A stretch of 64,000 bases of DNA from Streptococcus sp. 1643. Its GTDB lineage: Bacteria; Bacillota; Bacilli; Lactobacillales; Streptococcaceae. The stretch lies in the NCBI RefSeq assembly GCF_006228325.1, contig NZ_CP040231.1, positions 197,001-261,000 of the forward strand. The letters are read 5' to 3'. The notes beneath the pieces were generated by a model. That model did not search any database. It was not told the origin of the DNA and saw nothing but the letters and a program-made list of their open reading frames with translations. Positions 16,140 to 25,430 of this stretch are shown one piece after another. The first letter of the stretch is position 1. Every line of letters starts with the position of its first letter. The translations under genes and the position numbers were made by a program.

Positions 16140-17279
16140 ATGTTTTTTAAAAAATTGGATAATGGTAAATACCGTTATTATGAGAAATTCTATCATGAAC
16201 GAGAGGGAAAGTGGAAGCAAGTCTCTGTGACTCTAAAATCAAAATCTAGAGTTTCTCAAGCAGAAGCAAAACGTCGTTTAGCGCTAAAAATCGAAAAACT
16301 TCTAACCGCCCCTACAAAAGAGGAAGTTGAAAAGAAACAACTAGAAGAAATGATTTTTAGTCAACTATTGGAAGAATGGAAAATGATTCGCTCCAGTGAG
16401 ATAAAATCTTCTAGTTATAGAAGTGAGATGAAAAGTTTAGAGCTTTTCATGGGAGCAGTAGGAAATTTGAGAATATCAGATTACACCACTCAGCTAGTTC
16501 AAACATATCTAATGAATTTGAATGTTCAAAATTCAACAAGAAAAAATCGAAAAATATACTTGCATGGTATCTTTGATTATGCTGTAAAGGTCGGATATAT
16601 TTCTGACTCACCAGTTAAAGGGGTGGTAATTCCGAAGCAGAAAGTGGACTATGAGAAGTTGCAAAAAGCTAAGGATAATTTCATTAGTAGAGAGGAACTA
16701 GGACAGGTTTTATCGTATTGTGAAAGTCACAATAAAGATAAGCGTTATGCTTTGGCAATGGAATTTATCTTTTTAACTGGTCTTCGTTTTGCAGAGTTTA
16801 TAGGGGTTCGCTATCAAGATGTAAACTTCAAAGCGAATCTTTTAACAATTGATCATACAATAGATTATGTTGCTCATGGATATGATGAGAGAATCTTACA
16901 GACAACGAAAACAGTAGGTTCTGTCAGGACGATAGTACTAAGTGAACGTTGCTTGGAAATTATCGAGTACTTTCGTAGTAACTGTTTTGATGAGGAGTTC
17001 ATCTTTGTGACTGAGCAAGGTAACATTATGAGACAGCCTTTATTATATAGATTTATCAAAAATATTTGTGAAGTAGTGTTGGGTGGGCACAGATCCTATA
17101 ATATTCACATGCTTAGACATTCGCATATTAGTTTATTGGCTGAACTAGGGATACCCATAAAGGCTATTATGGAGCGAGTTGGACATAGAGATGAATCTAT
17201 CACTTTAAGGATCTATAGTCATGTAACAAAAAATATACAAGATGAATTGAGAGAGAAACTTAATCAAATTCATCTGTAG
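16140..17279 (+). CDS. Tyrosine recombinase / integrase of element 1
   Basis: A protein of 379 residues with AAGGAGAAGAA before the ATG. An N-terminal arm-binding domain (about 1-60) precedes a SAM-like core-binding domain (about 65-165) and the catalytic domain. The catalytic residues are visible: TGLRFAE (Arg), HMLRHSHISLL (His-x-x-Arg), GHRD (His) and RIYSHV (Tyr). It sits next to attR. It catalyses integration into, and excision from, the 5' end of tatD. Confidence 0.93.
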   Translation: MFFKKLDNGKYRYYEKFYHEREGKWKQVSVTLKSKSRVSQAEAKRRLALKIEKLLTAPTKEEVEKKQLEEMIFSQLLEEWKMIRSSEIKSSSYRSEMKSLELFMGAVGNLRISDYTTQLVQTYLMNLNVQNSTRKNRKIYLHGIFDYAVKVGYISDSPVKGVVIPKQKVDYEKLQKAKDNFISREELGQVLSYCESHNKDKRYALAMEFIFLTGLRFAEFIGVRYQDVNFKANLLTIDHTIDYVAHGYDERILQTTKTVGSVRTIVLSERCLEIIEYFRSNCFDEEFIFVTEQGNIMRQPLLYRFIKNICEVVLGGHRSYNIHMLRHSHISLLAELGIPIKAIMERVGHRDESITLRIYSHVTKNIQDELREKLNQIHL

Positions 17280-17282
17280 ATG

Positions 17283-17315
17283 CTAACCATAGAACTAACC
17301 AAGTACTAACCAAAG
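17283..17315 (+). repeat. Integrase arm-type repeats, right
   Basis: TAACCATAGAACTAACCAA (17284-17302), then a second ACTAACCAAAG (17305-17315). The first differs by one base from the left copy at 11519. Confidence 0.65.
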
Positions 17316-17340
17316 TGAATAGAAACTAGGGGAAGTATAG

Positions 17341-17412
17341 GGAAGTATAGAAGAGAGAAAGTCTTTTCTTTTGGTAGCTAAGGAACATTGAGGAAAGAGA
17401 AGGAAATATAGT
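17341..17412 (+). promoter_or_regulatory. Element-supplied upstream region of tatD
   Basis: The natural promoter and ATG of tatD are on the far side of the element. These bases carry purine-rich stretches (GAGGAAAGAGAAGGAAAT) that can act as ribosome site for the TTG at 17413. I see no convincing -35/-10 pair, so tatD may depend on read-through from the integrase gene. Confidence 0.45.
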
Positions 17413-18189
17413 TTGGATATTTTTGATACGCACACACATTTAAATGTAGAAGAATTTGCAGGACGTGAGGCAGAAGAAATCGCCTTGGCTGCTGAGATGG
17501 GTGTGACACAGATGAATATTGTTGGTTTTGATACACCAACCATTGAACGAGCCCTGGAGTTGGCAGATGAGTATGAGCAACTCTACGCAACTATTGGCTG
17601 GCATCCGACGGAAGCAGGGACTTACACAGATGAGGTCGAAGCTTACTTGCTTGAAAAACTAAAACATCCTAAGGTCGTTGCCTTGGGGGAGATTGGTCTG
17701 GACTATCACTGGATGACAGCACCTAAGGAAGTGCAGGAGCAGGTTTTTCGTCGTCAGATTCAGTTGTCTAAGGACTTGAATTTGCCTTTTGTGGTCCATA
17801 CCCGTGATGCGCTAGAAGATACTTATGAGATTATCAAGAGTGAGGGCGTTGGTCCTCGTGGTGGGATTATGCATTCATTTTCAGGTTCTTTGGAGTGGGC
17901 TGAGAAGTTTGTCGGGCTTGGCATGACCATTTCTTTCTCAGGTGTGGTTACCTTTAAGAAAGCGACGGATATCCAAGAGGCTGCTAGGGAACTTCCGTTA
18001 GACAAGATTTTGGTAGAAACGGATGCGCCCTACCTGGCTCCTGTTCCTAAACGTGGCCGTGAAAACAAAACAGCCTACACACGCTATGTGGTGGACTTTA
18101 TCGCCGACTTGCGTGGGATGACGACTGAGGAGTTAGCCGCAGTAACGACTGCAAATGCAGAGCGTATCTTTGGATTGGACAGCAAGTGA
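17413..18189 (+). CDS. tatD: TatD family metal-dependent DNase, start recreated by element 1
   Basis: A protein of 258 residues. Metal ligands of the TatD/amidohydrolase barrel are present: THTHL (residues 6-10), GEIGLDYH, HTRDA, MHSFSG and ETDAPYL. It begins at TTG 17413 (MDIFDTHTHLN); the chromosomal start, MIFDTH, is left at 11446. The protein therefore differs only at its first residues and is probably active, but its promoter and start codon now come from the element. It overlaps rnmV by one base and heads a long maintenance operon. Confidence 0.9.
   Translation: MDIFDTHTHLNVEEFAGREAEEIALAAEMGVTQMNIVGFDTPTIERALELADEYEQLYATIGWHPTEAGTYTDEVEAYLLEKLKHPKVVALGEIGLDYHWMTAPKEVQEQVFRRQIQLSKDLNLPFVVHTRDALEDTYEIIKSEGVGPRGGIMHSFSGSLEWAEKFVGLGMTISFSGVVTFKKATDIQEAARELPLDKILVETDAPYLAPVPKRGRENKTAYTRYVVDFIADLRGMTTEELAAVTTANAERIFGLDSK
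17419..17429 (+). other. attR core of element 1
   Basis: Second copy of ATTTTTGATAC, inside tatD codons 3-6. Confidence 0.75.
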
Positions 18190-18752
18190 TGAAAGAAAAA
18201 ATTTCCCAAGTCATCGTGGTCGAAGGTCGTGATGATACGGCCAATCTCAAACGTTACTTTGACGTGGAAACCTATGAGACACGAGGTTCCGCCATAAATG
18301 ACCAGGATATAGAGCGGATTCGTCGCCTGCATGAACTGCATGGAGTCATTGTCTTTACAGATCCAGATTTTAATGGGGAGCGGATTCGTCGCATGATTAT
18401 GACGGCCATTCCAACGGTACAACATGCCTTTCTCAAGCGAGATGAGGCTGTTCCCAAATCCAAGACCAAGGGGCGCTCTCTGGGAATCGAACATGCTAGC
18501 TATGAGGACCTGAAAACAGCGCTGGTTCAGGTGACAGAGCAATTTGAAAACGAGAACGAGTTTGACATCAGTCGTGGTGACTTGATTCGCCTAGGTTTCT
18601 TGGCAGGAGCAGACAGTCGTAGGCGCAGAGAGTATCTAGGCGAACAGCTCCGCATCGGCTATTCCAACGGCAAGCAACTCCTCAAGCGCTTAGAGTTGTT
18701 TGGAGTGACCTTGGCAGAAGTGGAAGAAGTGATGGCTAAGTATTCAGACTAA
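18189..18752 (+). CDS. rnmV: Ribonuclease M5
   Basis: A protein of 187 residues, matures 5S rRNA precursors together with ribosomal protein L18. The Toprim domain is clear: VVEGRDD (Glu) near residue 11 and FTDPDFNGERIRR (DxD-like) near 58. The TGATG overlap with tatD gives ATG 18189 as start and indicates translational coupling; this order is conserved in streptococci. Confidence 0.93.
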   Translation: MKEKISQVIVVEGRDDTANLKRYFDVETYETRGSAINDQDIERIRRLHELHGVIVFTDPDFNGERIRRMIMTAIPTVQHAFLKRDEAVPKSKTKGRSLGIEHASYEDLKTALVQVTEQFENENEFDISRGDLIRLGFLAGADSRRRREYLGEQLRIGYSNGKQLLKRLELFGVTLAEVEEVMAKYSD

Positions 18753-18763
18753 CGGAGTCAGAA

Positions 18764-19618
18764 ATGAAAAAAGTGATTATTACGGGTGGCAATAGTGGTA
18801 TTGGCTACCAGTCTGCTAAACAGTTGGCTGAAAAGGGCTGGTCGGTAACTCTCTTTTGTAGACGGAAAGAAGCTGCCGAGCAAGCCTGTGAGGAAATCTG
18901 CCAACAAACAGGAAATCGACATGTAGATTATATCTTGGTTGATCTATCTGATATGAAGAGTGTCAGGGAAGCAGCGGAACAGTATATTCAAAAAGAAGAC
19001 TTTCTAGACGTTCTAATTAACAATGCAGCTGACTTTGATTTGTCAGTTAAAAAGCCCATCCTGACTAAGGATGGTTTAGAAAAGCAATTTGCGACCAATG
19101 TTGCCGCCCCTTTCTTGCTTTCTATCTTGTTGAAAGGTTTGTTGGAAAAATCTGAGCGTGGTCGAATTATTAATATTTCTTCCCAAGGACTGGTGCTTTA
19201 TCCTTTCATGAAGCTTGATTTTGAAAATTTATCTGGTCAAAAACATTATAGTCCTACCAAGACCTATTATCAGAATAAACTAGCCTTGTTGATGCTGTCC
19301 CTTTATATGCGGAAACATTGGAAAGGTATCAAGGTTCAGGCAATCCGTGTGACCAATGTTAAAGTTGATATGCGCCGCTATGATCACCTCAGCCCTTTTA
19401 TGAAAAATTTGTATAAAATCAAGTCAAGATTTTCGATTAGTCCTGAAGAAATGGCCAAAGTCTATACAGCCTTATCTACAGAAGATGGCCATGACGGTTT
19501 TTTGTATGACGAGAAATGCAGAGAAGTAAAAGCAAATAGATCTGCTTACGAAGAAGAGGAGCAAGCAAAACTTTACTCCTTACTTGAACAACTGACCTTT
19601 TCAAGAGACAATCTATAA
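18764..19618 (+). CDS. Short-chain dehydrogenase/reductase
   Basis: A classical SDR of 284 residues: nucleotide motif TGGNSGIGYQSA near residue 8, LVDLSD, NNAA, catalytic Ser in NISSQG near 139 and YxxxK (YYQNK) near 164. The N-terminus resembles retinol-dehydrogenase-like SDRs. The substrate is unknown. It lies 11 nt after rnmV in the same direction, with CGGAGT upstream, so it appears co-transcribed with RNA-maintenance genes. Confidence 0.85.
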   Translation: MKKVIITGGNSGIGYQSAKQLAEKGWSVTLFCRRKEAAEQACEEICQQTGNRHVDYILVDLSDMKSVREAAEQYIQKEDFLDVLINNAADFDLSVKKPILTKDGLEKQFATNVAAPFLLSILLKGLLEKSERGRIINISSQGLVLYPFMKLDFENLSGQKHYSPTKTYYQNKLALLMLSLYMRKHWKGIKVQAIRVTNVKVDMRRYDHLSPFMKNLYKIKSRFSISPEEMAKVYTALSTEDGHDGFLYDEKCREVKANRSAYEEEEQAKLYSLLEQLTFSRDNL

Positions 19619-19811
19619 AGAATTAGAAAAATAAATTTTACGCTTACTTCAATAGTGGAAAGAAATTTAGATATCGAAATCTGTTTGGAGAGTCCTGAAA
19701 AGTGATAACAATAACCAGATAGCCCAAAAATACAAAGGGAATGTGTTACAATAGAGGTACTTAGATTTATTTTGATAGCGTTAAAATAGAAACTTATAAG
19801 GACAGTGCGAA

Positions 19812-20147
19812 ATGAAAATTCGAGTTAATAGAGATTCTGTATGTATGGGGGACGATGTATTGCCTCATGAGATAGAATTTGAGATTCCTGAAGATATGAC
19901 GGTGAAAGAATTTTTTGACTTTCTAGAAAAGGAACGTTATTTGCCGTCTGTTCAAGGAAACAATGTCGCTTGGGAACTCCGTAATCGAAATGGGGAACAA
20001 GGTGTTTATTTCACCAAAACACGAGAGATTATTCATCCAGATGCGGTCTTAAAAGAGATGTTGGAAGGAATTACTGAGACTCCCTTATTTGTTTTGCTCT
20101 ATCATTATACCCCGGAAGCATACTATATTAGAAAAGAGAATAAATGA
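19812..20147 (+). CDS. Small cytoplasmic protein of unknown function
   Basis: An acidic protein of 111 residues with no membrane segment; AAGGACAG precedes the start. Short strands and helices ([17 protein letters not shown], then NNVAWELRN) suggest a ubiquitin-like or similar small alpha/beta fold, but I do not recognise a family. It overlaps ksgA by 4 nt (ATGA), so the two are translationally coupled. Its own upstream gap (19619-19811) contains TTACAAT-like promoter sequence. Confidence 0.6.
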   Translation: MKIRVNRDSVCMGDDVLPHEIEFEIPEDMTVKEFFDFLEKERYLPSVQGNNVAWELRNRNGEQGVYFTKTREIIHPDAVLKEMLEGITETPLFVLLYHYTPEAYYIRKENK

Positions 20148-21016
20148 GAATTGCAGATTATAGCGTGACCAAGGCAGTGCTGGAGCGTCACGGTTTTACC
20201 TTTAAAAAGTCCTTCGGGCAAAATTTCCTGACGGATACCAATATCCTTCAAAAAATCGTGGATACAGCTGAAATTGATGATCAGGTTAATGTTATCGAAA
20301 TCGGGCCAGGGATTGGTGCCTTGACGGAGTTTTTGGCTGAGCGTGCGGCAGAGGTTATGGCCTTTGAGATTGACCACCGTTTGGTACCGATCTTGGCAGA
20401 TACCCTGCGTGATTTTGACAATGTGACAGTAGTCAACGAGGACATTCTCAAAGTTGACTTGGCCCAGCATATCCAGAATTTTAAAAATCCTGGCCTGCCA
20501 ATCAAGGTAGTAGCCAACTTGCCCTACTATATCACAACGCCTATTCTCATGCACTTGATTGAGAGTGGCATTCCTTTTAGTGAGTTTGTCGTCATGATGC
20601 AAAAAGAAGTGGCGGATCGCATCTCAGCCCAACCTAACACCAAGGCTTACGGTAGCTTGTCGATTGCGGTTCAGTATTACATGACAGCCAAGGTTGCTTT
20701 TATCGTGCCTCGTACGGTCTTTGTGCCAGCACCAAATGTGGATTCGGCCATCTTGAAAATGGTGCGCCGTCCAGATCCAGCCGTAGCAGTCGAAGATGAG
20801 AATTTCTTCTTTAAGGTTTCCAAGGCTAGTTTCACTCATCGTCGCAAGACCTTGTGGAACAACTTAACAGGCTACTTTGGCAAGACCGAAGAAGTCAAGG
20901 ATAAGCTGACCAAGGCTTTGGACCAAGCAGGCTTGTCACCAAGTGTGCGTGGGGAAGCACTAAGCTTAGAAGAATTTGCTAGCCTTTCAGATGCGCTTAA
21001 AGGACAAGGACTCTAA
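20144..21016 (+). CDS. ksgA: 16S rRNA (adenine1518-N6/adenine1519-N6)-dimethyltransferase
   Basis: KsgA/RsmA, 290 residues, dimethylates two adjacent adenines near the 3' end of 16S rRNA during 30S assembly. SAM-binding [11 protein letters not shown] near residue 47 and the catalytic NLPYYITTP near 124 are intact. It overlaps the upstream small gene by 4 nt and is followed one base later by rsgA, another 30S-assembly factor, which makes functional sense. Confidence 0.96.
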   Translation: MRIADYSVTKAVLERHGFTFKKSFGQNFLTDTNILQKIVDTAEIDDQVNVIEIGPGIGALTEFLAERAAEVMAFEIDHRLVPILADTLRDFDNVTVVNEDILKVDLAQHIQNFKNPGLPIKVVANLPYYITTPILMHLIESGIPFSEFVVMMQKEVADRISAQPNTKAYGSLSIAVQYYMTAKVAFIVPRTVFVPAPNVDSAILKMVRRPDPAVAVEDENFFFKVSKASFTHRRKTLWNNLTGYFGKTEEVKDKLTKALDQAGLSPSVRGEALSLEEFASLSDALKGQGL

Positions 21017-21017
21017 G

Positions 21018-21896
21018 ATGCGGGGACAAATCATTAAAGCCTTGGCGGGCTTCTACTATGTGGAGAGTGACGGTCAGGTTTATCAAACACGCGCGCGTGG
21101 GAATTTCCGTAAAAAAGGTCATACACCCTATGTTGGGGATTGGGTAGATTTTTCTGCGGAGGAATATTCTGAAGGTTATATTCTCAAGATTCACGAACGG
21201 AAAAACAGTCTGGTTCGTCCGCCTATTGTCAATATTGACCAAGCTGTGGTAATCATGTCGGCTAAGGAGCCTGATTTTAATAGCAATTTGCTGGATCGCT
21301 TCTTGGTACTCTTAGAACATAAGGGCATCCATCCTGTCGTCTATATTTCTAAAATGGACTTGCTAGAAGATAGGGAAGAATTAAGTTTTTACCAGCAGAC
21401 CTATGGTGACATTGGCTATGACTTTGTGACCAGCAAGGAAGAACTCCTACCCTTGTTAACAGGCAAGACTACAGTCTTTATGGGGCAGACAGGCGTTGGA
21501 AAATCAACCCTTCTCAATAAAATCGCACCAGACCTCAATCTCGAGACAGGAGAAATCTCAGATAGTCTAGGTCGTGGTCGCCATACCACTCGAGCTGTTA
21601 GTTTTTACAATCTCAATGGGGGTAAAATCGCGGACACACCAGGCTTTTCATCACTGGATTATGAAGTGTCAACGGCTGAAGACCTCAATCAGGCCTTTCC
21701 AGAGATTGCCAGTGTCAGTCGAGACTGTAAATTCCGTACTTGTACCCATACCCATGAACCAGCTTGTGCGGTCAAGCCAGCTGTCGAAAAGGGTGCCATT
21801 GCGACCTTCCGTTTTGACAACTACTTGCAATTCCTCAGTGAAATTGAAAATCGCAGAGAAACCTATAAAAAAGTCAGCAAAAAAATTCCAAAATAA
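21018..21896 (+). CDS. rsgA: Ribosome small-subunit biogenesis GTPase RsgA
   Basis: A protein of 292 residues from ATG 21018, one base after the ksgA stop. OB-fold at the N-terminus ([19 protein letters not shown]), then a circularly permuted GTPase: G1 [12 protein letters not shown] near residue 160 and [11 protein letters not shown]-terminal zinc knuckle ([14 protein letters not shown]) follows. It releases and checks the maturing 30S subunit. Confidence 0.95.
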   Translation: MRGQIIKALAGFYYVESDGQVYQTRARGNFRKKGHTPYVGDWVDFSAEEYSEGYILKIHERKNSLVRPPIVNIDQAVVIMSAKEPDFNSNLLDRFLVLLEHKGIHPVVYISKMDLLEDREELSFYQQTYGDIGYDFVTSKEELLPLLTGKTTVFMGQTGVGKSTLLNKIAPDLNLETGEISDSLGRGRHTTRAVSFYNLNGGKIADTPGFSSLDYEVSTAEDLNQAFPEIASVSRDCKFRTCTHTHEPACAVKPAVEKGAIATFRFDNYLQFLSEIENRRETYKKVSKKIPK

Positions 21897-21906
21897 GGAG
21901 AAACCT

Positions 21907-22563
21907 ATGTCTCAATACAAGATTGCTCCGTCAATTCTGGCAGCAGATTATGCCAACTTTGAACGTGAAATCAAACGCCTAGAAGCAACTGGGGCAGAAT
22001 ATGCCCATATCGATATCATGGATGGTCACTTTGTACCACAAATCAGTTTTGGTGCAGGTGTGGTTGAAGCTCTTCGTCCCCATAGCAAGATGGTCTTTGA
22101 CTGCCACTTGATGGTAGCTAATCCAGAGAATCATTTAGAGGACTTTGCGCGTGCAGGTGCAGATATCATCAGCATTCATGTCGAAGCAACACCTCATATC
22201 CATGGCGCTCTCCAAAAGATTCGTTCACTAGGCGTCAAACCATCGATCGTTATCAATCCTGGTACACCTGTTGAGGCTATCAAATATGTACTTCACCTAG
22301 TTGACCAAGTTTTGGTGATGACGGTGAACCCTGGCTTCGGCGGGCAAGCTTTTCTCCCTGAAACCATGGATAAGATTCGTGAGTTGGTTGCCCTTCGTGA
22401 GGAAAAAGGCTTGAACTTTGAGATTGAAGTGGATGGTGGGATTGATGACCAAACCATTGCTCAAGCCAAAGAAGCTGGTGCTACAGTTTTTGTAGCGGGA
22501 TCTTATGTCTTTAAGGGAGATGTCAATGAACGAGTGCAAACGCTCAGAAAACAACTGCACTAG
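21907..22563 (+). CDS. rpe: Ribulose-phosphate 3-epimerase
   Basis: A protein of 218 residues from ATG 21907 (AAGGAGAAAC upstream); a longer upstream frame in the same phase is only the shadow of rsgA. TIM-barrel signature residues are in place: HIDIMDGHFVP, HLMV, NPGTPVEA, TVNPGFGGQ and VDGGID. It interconverts ribulose-5-P and xylulose-5-P in the pentose-phosphate pathway. It shares 38 nt with thiN. Confidence 0.95.
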   Translation: MSQYKIAPSILAADYANFEREIKRLEATGAEYAHIDIMDGHFVPQISFGAGVVEALRPHSKMVFDCHLMVANPENHLEDFARAGADIISIHVEATPHIHGALQKIRSLGVKPSIVINPGTPVEAIKYVLHLVDQVLVMTVNPGFGGQAFLPETMDKIRELVALREEKGLNFEIEVDGGIDDQTIAQAKEAGATVFVAGSYVFKGDVNERVQTLRKQLH

Positions 22564-23188
22564 GGTTGCCGTTTTTGCAGGTGGAGACCGTGGTCATTAT
22601 CGAACGGATTTTGATTGCTTTGTCGGTGTAGATCGAGGCTCGCTCTGGGTCTTGGAAGAAGACCTTCCTCTGGCTCTAGCAGTTGGAGATTTTGATTCTG
22701 TCACTGCAGAAGAGCGACAGGTGATTCAAAAAAGTGCCCAGCATTTTGTTCAAGCCCAGCCAGAAAAGGATGATACGGATCTGGAATTGGCTCTCTTAAC
22801 CGTCTTTGAGCAAAATCCTCAGGCTCAAGTTACTATTTTCGGTGCTTTGGGTGGCCGTATTGACCATATGTTGGCCAATGTTTTTCTACCTAGCAATCCC
22901 AAGTTAGCACCCTATATGCGCCAGATAGCGATTGAGGATGGGCAAAATGTGATTTCCTATTGTCCAGAAGGGACCAGTCAGCTAGAACCCCGCTCGGACT
23001 ATGACTATCTAGCCTTTATGCCAGTTCGGGATAGCCAGCTGACCATTCTTGGTGCCAAGTATGAGTTGACAGAGGAGAATTTTTTCTTTAAAAAAGTATA
23101 CGCTTCTAACGAATATATAGATAGGGAAGTTTCGGTGACTTGCCCAGATGGCTATGTCGTCGTGTTGCATAGCAAGGACAGGAGGTAG
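22526..23188 (+). CDS. thiN: Thiamine pyrophosphokinase
   Basis: A protein of 220 residues. ATG 22526 is favoured because AAGGGAG lies 6 nt upstream; it places the start inside the end of rpe. GVDRGSLWVL, VGDFDSV, DDTDLELAL and GALGGRIDHML are the conserved active-site segments. It converts thiamine plus ATP to thiamine diphosphate. The rsgA-rpe-thiN order is widespread in Firmicutes. Confidence 0.92.
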   Translation: MNECKRSENNCTRVAVFAGGDRGHYRTDFDCFVGVDRGSLWVLEEDLPLALAVGDFDSVTAEERQVIQKSAQHFVQAQPEKDDTDLELALLTVFEQNPQAQVTIFGALGGRIDHMLANVFLPSNPKLAPYMRQIAIEDGQNVISYCPEGTSQLEPRSDYDYLAFMPVRDSQLTILGAKYELTEENFFFKKVYASNEYIDREVSVTCPDGYVVVLHSKDRR

Positions 23189-23189
23189 G

Positions 23190-24446
23190 ATGGAGACTGT
23201 ATTATTACTATTATTAATTGCCAATCTAGCTGGACTCTTTCTCATTTGGCAAAGGCAGGATAAGCAGGAGAAACACCTAAGCAAGAGTTTGGAGGATCAG
23301 GCAGATGATCTTTCAGATCAACTGGATTATCGCTTTGAACAAGCCAGGCAAACCAATCAGCTAGATCAAAAAGATTTGGAAGTGGCTGTCAGCGACCGTT
23401 TGCAAGAAGTGCGAATGGAGTTGCACCAAGGCCTGACTCAAGTCCGTCAAGAAATGACAGATAATCTTTTGCAAACTAGGGACAAGACCGACCAACGCCT
23501 TCAAGCTTTGCAGGAATCAAATGAGCAACGCTTGGAGCAAATGCGCCAGACAGTCGAGGAAAAGTTGGAAAAGACCTTGCAGACGCGCTTGCAGGCTTCC
23601 TTCGAGACAGTCTCCAAGCAACTAGAGTCTGTCAATCGTGGTCTTGGAGAAATGCAGACGGTTGCTCGTGATGTCGGTGCCCTCAACAAGGTTCTCTCTG
23701 GAACCAAGACGCGAGGAATTCTGGGCGAATTGCAACTGGGGCAGATCATCGAAGACATCATGACACCAGCCCAGTACGAACGAGAATTTGCAACGGTTGA
23801 AAACTCCAGTGAACGTGTGGAATACGCCATCAAGTTGCCTGGCCAAGGCGACCAGGAATACGTCTATCTACCGATTGACTCCAAGTTTCCACTGGCAGAT
23901 TATTACCGATTAGAAGAAGCCTATGAAGCCGGTGATAAGAACGAGATTGAACGCTGTCGTAAATCTCTCTTGACAAGCGTTAAGCGTTTCGCCAAGGATA
24001 TCAAGAGCAAGTACATAGCGCCGCCTCGAACAACCAATTTTGGAGTCTTGTTTGTTCCGACAGAAGGTCTTTATTCAGAGATCGTTCGCAATCCGGTCTT
24101 CTTTGATGGTTTGAGACGGGAAGAGCAGATTATTGTCGCAGGTCCAAGTACCCTATCAGCCCTGCTTAACTCTCTATCAGTTGGCTTCAAAACTCTCAAT
24201 ATCCAAAAGAGTGCTGACCATATCAGCAAGACCTTAGCTAGTGTCAAGACCGAGTTTGGCAAGTTCGGAGGCATTCTGGTCAAGGCACAAAAACATCTTC
24301 AACATGCCTCTGGCAATATTGATGAATTATTAAACCGTCGCACTACAGCTATCGAGCGGACGCTCCGTCACATTGAGTTATCAGAAGGTGAGCCTGCGCT
24401 TGATCTACTCCATTTCCAAGAAGATGAGGAAGAATATGAAGATTAG
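23190..24446 (+). CDS. rmuC: DNA recombination protein RmuC
   Basis: A protein of 418 residues from ATG 23190 (AGGAGGT directly upstream, one base after the thiN stop). An N-terminal membrane anchor (about residues 3-22) is followed by a long Gln/Glu-rich coiled coil (to about 150). Then comes the conserved RmuC nuclease-like domain (GALNKVLSGTKTRGILGELQL..., YLPIDSKFPLADYYRL, GVLFVPTEGLY). The family limits inversions and rearrangements at short repeats in E. coli. Confidence 0.93.
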   Translation: METVLLLLLIANLAGLFLIWQRQDKQEKHLSKSLEDQADDLSDQLDYRFEQARQTNQLDQKDLEVAVSDRLQEVRMELHQGLTQVRQEMTDNLLQTRDKTDQRLQALQESNEQRLEQMRQTVEEKLEKTLQTRLQASFETVSKQLESVNRGLGEMQTVARDVGALNKVLSGTKTRGILGELQLGQIIEDIMTPAQYEREFATVENSSERVEYAIKLPGQGDQEYVYLPIDSKFPLADYYRLEEAYEAGDKNEIERCRKSLLTSVKRFAKDIKSKYIAPPRTTNFGVLFVPTEGLYSEIVRNPVFFDGLRREEQIIVAGPSTLSALLNSLSVGFKTLNIQKSADHISKTLASVKTEFGKFGGILVKAQKHLQHASGNIDELLNRRTTAIERTLRHIELSEGEPALDLLHFQEDEEEYED

Positions 24447-25377
24447 TCACATGAAAAAAGATGAGCTGTTTGAAGGTTTTTACCTGATTAAATCAGCTGA
24501 CCTGAGACAGACGCGTGCTGGGAAAAACTACCTAGCCTTTACCTTTCAAGACGATAGCGGCGAGATTGAAGGAAAGCTCTGGGATGCCCAGCCTCATAAC
24601 GTTGAGGCCTTTACCGCAGGGAAAGTTGTCCACATGCAGGGACGTCGAGAAGTTTATAACAACACTCCTCAAGTCAATCAAATTACTCTCCGCTTGCCTC
24701 AGCCCGGGGAACCCAATGATCCAGCTGATTTCAAGGTCAAATCTCCAGTTGATGTCAAGGAGATTCGTGACTACATGTCGCAAATGATTTTCAAGATTGA
24801 AAATCCTGTCTGGCAGCGTATCGTTCGTAGTCTCTACACCAAGTATGATAAGGAATTCTACTCCTATCCGGCTGCCAAGACCAATCACCATGCCTTTGAA
24901 ACAGGTTTAGCCTATCATACAGCAACCATGGTGCGCTTGGCAGATGCCATTAGTGAGATCTATCCTCAGCTCAACAAGAGCCTCCTCTATGCGGGAATTA
25001 TGTTGCATGACTTGGCCAAGGTTATTGAGTTGACGGGACCAGACCAGACGGAGTACACAGTTCGAGGCAATCTCCTTGGGCATATCGCTCTCATCGATAG
25101 TGAAATTACCAAGACAGTCATGGAACTAGGTATCGATGATACTAGAGAAGAAGTGGTGCTACTGCGCCATGTCATCCTTAGTCACCATGGCTTACTGGAG
25201 TATGGAAGTCCAGTCCGTCCACGCATTATGGAGGCAGAAATTATCCATATGATTGATAATCTAGATGCTAGCATGATGATGATGTCAACAGCTCTAGCTT
25301 TGGTAGACAAAGGAGAGATGACCAATAAAATCTTCGCTATGGACAATCGTTCCTTCTATAAACCAGATTTAGATTAA
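24436..25377 (+). CDS. yhaM: 3'-5' exoribonuclease YhaM
   Basis: A protein of 313 residues from ATG 24436, overlapping the end of rmuC; GAGGAAG is just upstream. An N-terminal OB-fold (residues about 15-100) is followed by an HD domain: HHAFETGLAYHTATM near residue 155, LHDLAK near 190 and LSHHGLLEYGSP. YhaM trims RNA and DNA 3' ends. It ends just before a hairpin that doubles as the purR operator region. Confidence 0.93.
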   Translation: MKISHMKKDELFEGFYLIKSADLRQTRAGKNYLAFTFQDDSGEIEGKLWDAQPHNVEAFTAGKVVHMQGRREVYNNTPQVNQITLRLPQPGEPNDPADFKVKSPVDVKEIRDYMSQMIFKIENPVWQRIVRSLYTKYDKEFYSYPAAKTNHHAFETGLAYHTATMVRLADAISEIYPQLNKSLLYAGIMLHDLAKVIELTGPDQTEYTVRGNLLGHIALIDSEITKTVMELGIDDTREEVVLLRHVILSHHGLLEYGSPVRPRIMEAEIIHMIDNLDASMMMMSTALALVDKGEMTNKIFAMDNRSFYKPDLD

Positions 25378-25386
25378 TAATTTAAG

Positions 25387-25430
25387 AAAAACGAGCATTT
25401 TTTACGCAATAATGTTCGTTTTTTTATGTG
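25387..25430 (+). terminator. yhaM terminator formed by two inverted PurBoxes
   Basis: AAAAACGAGCATT (25387-25399) pairs with AATGTTCGTTTTT (25411-25423) with one G-U pair, and T-rich sequence follows. Both arms match the PurBox consensus AWWWNCGAACNWT on opposite strands (the left with G for A). Confidence 0.75.

Larger units (their letters stand above)
11449..17429. mobile_element. Integrative element 1 (about 6 kb, IME/satellite-like) inserted in the 5' end of tatD
   Basis: Bounded by an 11-bp direct repeat ATTTTTGATAC (11449-11459 and 17419-17429), both copies in the tatD coding start. Contents, left to right: XRE regulator (minus), membrane-anchored protein, sigma-region-4-like protein, 26-codon mini-ORF, two unknown proteins, HUH-type Rep, small excisionase-like protein and a tyrosine integrase at the right end. 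There is no coupling ATPase, type IV secretion or phage structural gene, so autonomous conjugation or phage packaging is not visible. It is probably an integrative mobilizable or replicating element (inference). Confidence 0.85.

Noticed and set aside
11449..17429. Element 1 as a phage satellite (PICI)
   Set aside because: Integrase, repressor and Rep would fit, but no terminase small subunit, capsid-interference or primase gene is present.
21574..21906. In-frame upstream extension of rpe through the end of rsgA
   Set aside because: The sequence is a shifted reading of rsgA; ATG 21907 with AAGGAG gives the normal 218-residue epimerase.
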